From contig OW386292.2 in NCBI GenBank assembly GCA_936432065.2, forward strand, positions 105,729,829 to 105,793,828: 64,000 nucleotides of DNA. Reading direction: 5' to 3'. Below are positions 58,290 to 64,000 of this stretch, piece by piece (position 1 is the stretch's first letter; every line of letters begins with the position of its first letter). A model generated the notes under the pieces. The model did no database searches, was not told where the DNA came from, and saw only the letters and a list, made by a program, of their open reading frames with translations. The stretch comes from Rutpela maculata (Eukaryota; Arthropoda; Insecta; Coleoptera; Cerambycidae). The position numbers and the translations under genes are program-made.

Positions 58290-59994
58290 TGGCTCAGTTA
58301 TAATTTGTTTAAATCATATATGCTTTTACTTTTTCATTGAATTGGTTGATCGAATTGATGGATTTCTTTCATATTTTGATTGTAAACATAATTCGCATTT
58401 GTCATGTTAAGGAAATAGTATTTCTGCTTTAAATGATTATATTATGCCAGTGTGTGATTGATTCATTGTGATATTTTGAAATATCTTTTTGTTCTTCGAG
58501 TTTAGTAATTCAATGTTTTGAGTGGGTATCTTTTCGAATAAATATCCTCTCTGTATCTGTTTTTTTAATTTGCTGTCTGCAAGGATAATTAAGCAGTTTT
58601 TTAAATAATTTACAGGACGTTCTGAGATATCATTGTCATCATTATTTATTGAGTAAGTTTCTAAAAGGTCTTCTATTTTCATATTCGGAGGTGTGGTCTA
58701 ATGTTGGGTCATTGATTAAATCTTCGATAGGTATATTGTCTATATCATTTAAATTTGGGGTTTCGTTAATCTGAAGGATTATTGATTCGGCTTCGTTAAT
58801 ATTTATCTCTATACGTGATAGTGCGTCAGCTACGTAATTCTCTTTTCTTTTTTATATTTTATTTCGAAATCGAACTCTTCGAGCTTTAAACGCCACCTAA
58901 TCAGCTGCAAATTTGGTTCCTTGATTTTTGTTAACCATACAAGGGGATTATGGTCAGTTTCTATCGTGAATTTCTTTCCAAGTATATATGACCTAGTGTT
59001 CTAGTGTAATAGGAAATAGGCTTATTATTTTGGCTGAGTACGAAACCAATAGCTACGTTGTTAGCATCGGTTGTCAATATGTTGTCAAAGTCTGGACATG
59101 CTAATACTGGCGAGTTAATAACTACTTCTTTTGCCAACGCGAAAGCTTGTTTGTAATCTGGATCATTGATAACGATTTTTTCTAATTTTCTTAAACATTT
59201 CGAAATAGGTTCCGTTAAGTTTGCAAGATTTGGTATGAATTTCTTGTAATATCTGCTGCTTCGATTTTAATTGGATTTGGGATTATACTGTCGGGTGTAG
59301 ATTGTGTGGAGATGATTGATATGGTCTTGTAGTTATTTCGAGAATATAATGCCGTCCATATAGACAATACAAATTTTGTATAAACCCGCGGAGCATTTTT
59401 CAGTCCAAAAGGCATTTCATAGTTACCGTTATTTACTGTAAACGCGTTTTTTTTTCTATGCTGTCGGGGGTCCATCTCAATCTGGAAGATTGAGATATTT
59501 TTCCTCAATAGTTTTTTCGCTTAACCGCCTATAATTAATAACCATGCGAAATTTCTTACTACCTGAACCGTTTGTTTTTTTTATGTATTATAATAATATA
59601 ATTTTATCATTTAATAATTTTTCGATTTGTCTTTGAATTCCTCTTACATGTTTCACGGGTGCTTAAATGACTGAAAATGTGTTTGACTTGATTAGCCAAA
59701 GTTAAGTCGCGATTTTCATTGTAAAAACAGTCTTGGAATTTATGACACGAGATTAATAATTTCTTGTTTTTCGTCCTCATTTAAATGATTGATTTTAATA
59801 ATTTCTGAATTATCAGACGTTATTTGTTCGAAACAACTTGTTGTTAAAACTTGAATTCTTCCTTTGAAGTTTATTTCGAGTTCTTTTAAATTTTCTACTG
59901 GAATCTTGCACAGGTAACATACACAAAGAAATATTGTTGCAACAGATGGAAAACTTATTGTAATATTAAGTAGAAAACTTTCTTGGATTTCCAC
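58290..59994 (-). mobile_element. Second gypsy fragment (RT, RNase H, start of integrase)
   Basis: On the minus strand: the protease-RT linker (INHLNEDEKQEIINLV, 59740-59994); RT with AFTVNNGNYEMPFGLKNAPR (59215-59508), lacking a visible YxDD; RNase H with FTIETDHNPLVWLTKI near 58930-58990; a spacer including SERPVNYLKN (58437-58682); and an integrase zinc-finger piece CELCLQSKYERNP near 58340-58400. Gag, integrase core, env and LTRs are absent. It differs from the 46.5-51.8 kb copy in sequence, so it is a separate insertion of a related lineage. Confidence 0.75.
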
Positions 59995-60117
59995 TCTTGA
60001 CGGCCTCCACTACTTACTACTTTTTCTGCGGCCAGCCACAGTAACAGATGCGAAAATATAAGGTAAGTAAAGCAAGCTTAACAATGACGGATCTATAAAA
60101 ATAATTTTTGGTAACTA

Positions 60118-60713
60118 CTACCTTACACCCTTAAATGTATATTTACCTATATCTCTCTCCTCTTTAATTTCAAAAGGAAATTTGACACGCGCCTTTTTTG
60201 CTTCTTCAATAATGGTTGTTGCTATTTTCGGCCAAGCAGTATATAATATATTTTCATTTTTCCGGTACAGCTGATTGAAATCGAGTTCAATCTGGAAGTG
60301 GTGTAAAATATTAAGTGAATGTAGGAATGCTGCTTTTCTATAAATATACATACCAGTAAAAAACTTTGTTGCAGTTTAAGCGCTGGAAACTTGTCAAAAT
60401 ATTCTTGTAAGGGAACGCCGCTTTCATTTTCTTGCCTAAACTGGAATGTCTGTGTCCAGTATTCCACTACGGTGTCCCACGGCTAAACAGCATGGTTTAA
60501 GTATGCCAAATTATCAGTGGTAAGTGCATCTATTATGAACTTCTGGGGTACTTCTGGTATTACTAATGAGATTGGAATTGATTTATATGTCATTAGTTTG
60601 TAATAAAATGAATTACCTTCTGCTGAAGTCAAGCCTGAATGTTTGCTCACATTTTTGATGGCACTGCATATGGAGTATGGAATTAGCAGGAGGGTGGTCA
60701 AAAACCACAGCAC
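60118..60713 (-). pseudogene. Gene-like piece with a 62-bp intron, SAM-domain-protein-like family
   Basis: One exon reads VEYWTQTFQFRQENESG then LQEYFDKFPALKLQQSFLL, ending at TTTACTG|GTATGT (intron 60353-60292). The acceptor TTCCAG joins in frame to IELDFNQLYRKNENILYTAW then PKIATTIIEEAKKARVK. The W..T..R...YF..FPALK...LL..DF..LY..W pattern is one I recall from multi-copy uncharacterised animal proteins annotated as SAM-domain-containing. An in-frame TAG lies upstream of VEYW, before a further open stretch (60483-60713). The right side is cut by a LINE. Probably a broken paralogue or repeat-borne gene. Confidence 0.4.
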
Positions 60714-62060
60714 TTAGGCCCCATTGGACCCCTTGTACATCCTCCCTCTAGGCAGACACTCGCCTAGGCCTCCAACCAACCTATTCTTTCGAAGTAGGTG
60801 GTGATGTTGCCTAGGGGCATCTCCCTTACATTGGCCAAGGTAGGCCAATGCTCTCCCAAGATGGATTCTCTAATTTATGAGACGGCTGAACAGTCACAGA
60901 GTACGTGTTGAACCGTCTCATCTTCTTGTTCACAACCTCTGCAAAGAGGTGTTTCGCTTAATCTCATATTGTATAGATGTTTCCTTAGCGGACAGTGTCC
61001 AGTCTGGATTCCTGTTATAAAACGTAGATTCCTTCTGATCATTGCCAGGTAGTCCATTGCTGTTTTCTTGTTGGGATCGAGAGTAGTTCCCTAGCAAGCT
61101 GACAGCTGCTTGTTTCATCCCACAGCTTCTTAAATTCGTTGTGGGTGTTCTCCTTAATTAATTGTATTATCGCCGTAATCGGTAACAGACTGGCCGGGCC
61201 TGGTCCAAAAATAAGTTGGCCTGCTGCCTTCTTGGTCAGTTTGTCGGCTTTTTTGTTGCCACTGCACTGTGCGTGTCCTTTCACCCAGCATACCGAGATG
61301 TTGTTCGTACTGGAGGCACCCACAAGTGCTTGATGACATTCCCATACTGCTCCTGTGGTTATTTTGTAACTTCTCAGGGCTAGTAGTGATTGTCTACAGT
61401 CTGTGTAGATCCTGATTGTTTTGCCCGTAGTTTGTCTGCGGACAATCTCTTTTGCGGCTATGGTTATGCCCGCCAGTTCAGTTTGTACTATGCTGGCTCG
61501 CTTATCCATAGTCCATTTATATTGGATTTGCAGGCTTCTGGAATATATTCCACATCCTTCCCCCTCCTTCTTCCTTGATCCGTCTGTGAAAATGTTAATC
61601 ACACCTTCACCTGCGGTCTCGTTTTCACTGTTTGTCTGTATTGTGTAGGGTCTATCAAAGACAAATCGGGGAGAGATACCATATGTGCATGCCTGTAGAA
61701 GAGGCGTCTTCCTGACAGCCTCGTTCCACAGGCGACTTCTGGTCTCCCCACAGCCTACATTTGGTTGTAGGCCAACGGACTTGAGGCGTGCCATTGTTAT
61801 TAAGGCCACTTCTCCTAGATGTAAATCCAGTGGTGGCAAACACAGCATTACCTCCATTGCTCTCGTTGGCGTTGTTCGCATAGCTCCTGTTATGCTTAGG
61901 CAGGCAACTCTCTGCACTTGGCTGAGCTTGGCTCTCGCTGTAGTCTGTTTACTCTTAGGCCACCAGACCACAGCTCCATAGGTTATCATTGGTCTTATGA
62001 TGGCAGTGTATATCCACATGACCACTTGTTTCATTCCCCAGGTTTTCCCCACTGCATATG
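60714..62060 (-). mobile_element. 3' end of an I/R1-group LINE (5' truncated)
   Basis: The minus-strand coding starts after the RT core (IIRPMITYGAVVWWPKSK) and carries a complete RNase H domain, then a C-terminal zinc-binding segment. The element stops abruptly near 62060, where no further coding is seen, as in typical 5'-truncated LINE insertions. RNase H places it in the I superfamily (I, R1, Loa and relatives) rather than the CR1-group LINEs elsewhere in the window. No poly(A) or simple tail was clearly identified near 60700. Confidence 0.75.
60875..62052 (-). pseudogene. LINE ORF2 C-terminus: RNase H and zinc-binding tail
   Basis: A 337-codon frame (61039-62052) is the longest ORF of the window. 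It contains NIFTDGSRKKEGEGCGIYS (first RNase H Asp), VQTELAGITIAAKEI (Glu), RIYTDCRQSLLALRS (second Asp) and WVKGHAQCSGNKKADKLTKK (final catalytic Asp in NKKAD). One frameshift near 61050 leads to LRFITGIQTGHCPLRKHLY and CRGCEQEDETVQHVLCDC, the C-terminal CCHC-like tail common in these LINEs. All four catalytic residues look intact. Confidence 0.8.
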
Positions 62061-63397
62061 TTTACATATGAAGATTATAGTAATTTTCCTTTCGAAGCCA
62101 ACTTTGGGGAAGTGTTAGTTTTGGCCTTATATGGGATATAATATGTCTACTTGCTTTCTTTTCTCCAACAACCCGACAATCTTCTCACTTAATGCCTCGA
62201 AGGTACTGGAAGTTATGCTAAAACAAAAGGCAACTTTAACAATATTGCATCATCAGTATAACAAAGGCAAATGCACAATTTTTTTTTTAATTTCAACGCG
62301 CCCTGTATCTCTAAAACAAATTTTTTGACACCTATTTTTATGAATTTTCTTTCTTAGAATTAACGATACCATCCTGAAATAAATATTTCAGCGAACATAA
62401 CTTAGTTATACCCTATATAATAACTAATGAGGTATGCCCAATTATTGTCGAAACGTTGAAAAACACCATAAAATAAACTGAGGTTTAAATTTTCCGGACT
62501 TGTCTGTTGAACATCCCAAGATGTGTCAAATCTGCCAGTAATAAACGTGTAAATACATTACACATGAATACCGTGGCTACAAACTACAAAGCAAAACATT
62601 TCGTGGAATTTGAGATGAATTTTGTTAAATTACTATGAACTACTAGCAATATTTAAGTATTCGAAATTATATCGTACGAAAAATTATCGTTTCGTTAACT
62701 AACAGTGGCATTTGTTTGTAAAATAATAGTTATTCTATTGTAATGTAAAATGTTATATGTAAAATAATTATACAATAAGGGAATAACTAAGATAGAAGAA
62801 ATCTATATGTAGTAATTTCTCTGTGGTAAATATTAAAATATATCTGTATTAATTGATTAATAACTTACCGTAAAAGTATAAAAAATATTAAAAGCAAAAT
62901 TTTCACACCACTGGCACTGGTCACTACGTTCGCTACGGCGATAGCCACCAACGTAATTGGCTTATTCCTTATCATCGGTATATGATTTCTTATACCATGC
63001 ATAACGCGTATTATAGAAATTATTAGATGGGATTCGGGGCCCGCAAAGGGTTGAGGGTATAATATTGTATTATTATTGGTGCAAATCGAAACGTATAAAT
63101 CGCAGTTTATTGTCCTAATAACATTGATAACATAAATTAATTAGATACATTGTTGTTGCATTAAGAGGCGTTATCATTTTTATAATAAATGGACTCAAAA
63201 ACCTCTCTTATTGAACAGTTTTTCTCAGTGTAAAACTGAATAAACTAAACTCACTCGCAAATAACAGGACGACGCGACGGTTAAAATGATACTGTATCAC
63301 AGTCGGCGTTGCCAGTGGATCGAAAATCAATGTACTGGATAGGTTCATTTAAATTTGAATTTTGTTTAATTTATCTCAAATCTGACTTTAAGAAATT
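62061..63397. other. No gene seen
   Basis: AT-rich DNA. CGCGCCCTGTATCTCTAAAA at 62298 resembles dispersed mariner-type terminal sequence, but no partner was found. Nothing else is recognisable. Confidence 0.45.
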
Positions 63398-63616
63398 TTG
63401 ATTTCTCTGGTCCCTATAATATATTATGAAAGCGGTTCTCGCAGTGAATATTTTTTGAAATTAGCACGGGAAAATAATTATTTGACAAAACCATTAACAG
63501 AAAAAGAACTAATTAAATTGTTAACCAAACATTTTGATCAACAAATTAGACGCGGTATTTTAAATAAAGGGATTGATGAAGTGGATAATTATTTAGATGC
63601 TCTCTGGAGAATATGA
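63398..63616 (+). pseudogene. Gypsy gag-like fragment
   Basis: A 72-codon frame reads RSEYFLKLARENNYLTKPLT then EKELIKLLTKHFDQQIRRGI and IDEVDNYLDALWRI. The YF..LA....YL..P..E.EL...L..HF......I pattern resembles the capsid C-terminus of insect Ty3/gypsy Gag proteins. The frame before the ATG is not coding and the frame after the stop degenerates. It is isolated, with no nucleocapsid or pol. Confidence 0.4.
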
Positions 63617-63642
63617 AGAGGTGAGAGAATTACCACATATTT

Positions 63643-63660
63643 TGGCGCCCAACGTGGGCC
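63643..63660 (+). other. tRNA-Lys-type primer binding site
   Basis: TGGCGCCCAACGTGGGCC matches, at 17 of 18 positions as I recall the tRNA, the complement of the 3' end of tRNA-Lys(CUU), the primer of several retroelements. If real, an LTR should end about 5 bp upstream near 63638 and the element should run rightward off the window. No LTR pair is available to confirm it. Confidence 0.4.
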
Positions 63661-64000
63661 TTTAGTTTTGGGACAGTCAATTGTATCTTCTGAATAGATA
63701 TTAGATGCAGCTAAACATTTGAGTTTTCTAATATTTTCTTGTTAATTAAGATTTGTTGAAATGGCGTTAAAACGAATTTATTTAATGTACGAATATGTTT
63801 TTCTACTTTAGTAATGAATAGTGGTAAATTGTCATTATGGTCAAATGTTGGTTTTTAATAATTCTGAAATGTCATTAGTAGAGACTGTAGCCGTATTTTA
63901 AATGTTATTTTCTAATGAGATTTGTCTAGAATTTCACAAAACTATACCGTCTACTAGTTCTAGATTTGAAGTAGGAGTTGAAGTTGAAGGAATATTTTCG
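63661..64000. other. Possible retroelement leader, no gene seen
   Basis: Sequence following the primer-binding-site-like motif; no ORF of note before the window ends. Confidence 0.35.

Noticed and set aside
1..64000. Intact host genes, tRNA or rRNA genes
   Set aside because: No multi-exon gene with conserved non-transposon domains and no cloverleaf or rRNA-like segment was seen; a dedicated tRNA scan could still find a diverged one.

Overview
The window is AT-rich eukaryotic DNA with no intact host gene that I can support. It looks like repeat-dense insect chromatin, possibly from a species with a large genome. I infer an insect from the mix seen: an env-carrying gypsy/errantivirus-like provirus, CR1-group and I/R1-group non-LTR retrotransposons, a DIRS element, and mariner, PIF/Harbinger, P, hAT and Tigger/pogo-type DNA transposon remains. 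Several broken copies of protein families that I recall only as uncharacterised multi-copy arthropod proteins are also present. No tRNA, rRNA, CRISPR array or bacterial-style operon was seen. Nearly every coding stretch is frameshifted.

Layout. 0-2.9 kb: a 1.54-kb mariner-like element with both inverted termini, then a fold-back repeat. 2.9-7.8 kb (minus): one long broken gene of an uncharacterised family, split by a 1.2-kb insertion flanked by TGCA. 8.1-13.1 kb (minus): a CR1-group LINE split by a 2.5-kb insertion flanked by GGTAG. 13.2-16.3 kb: three tandem ~1-kb units. 17.46-31.01 kb: a DIRS retrotransposon (minus) with inverted terminal repeats, an internal complementary region, and gag, RT/RNase H and tyrosine recombinase remnants. 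Inside it, within a ~100-bp tandem array, sits an 8-kb LTR element that lacks pol (22.18-30.18 kb), and inside that sits a 1.49-kb non-autonomous hAT element with 8-bp target duplications (27.07-28.55 kb).

31.0-34.4 kb (minus): a second CR1-group LINE with ORF1, endonuclease and RT. 34.4-36.5 kb (minus): a second uncharacterised multi-copy family. 38.4-45.6 kb: a cluster of DNA-transposon remains (Tigger-like, TTF zinc finger, P-element-like, a Harbinger MITE abutting a PIF/Harbinger element, a 557-bp near-perfect palindrome). 46.5-51.8 kb (minus): a degraded gypsy/errantivirus-like provirus in the order gag-RT-RNase H-integrase-env. 53-56 kb: zinc-finger remnants and a HARBI1-like transposase. 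58.3-60.0 kb (minus): a second gypsy fragment. 60.1-60.7 kb: a small gene-like piece with a 62-bp intron. 60.7-62.06 kb (minus): the 3' end of an I/R1-group LINE with RNase H. The right edge holds a gag-like ORF and a tRNA-Lys-type primer binding site.

The genes do not form a pathway; the window records successive insertions. The most unusual objects are the three-level DIRS > LTR element > hAT nest and the LTR element itself. Its LTRs carry five 80-bp repeats, each with two GNRA-type hairpins, and its only coding capacity appears to be a small, possibly spliced, basic protein of unknown family.
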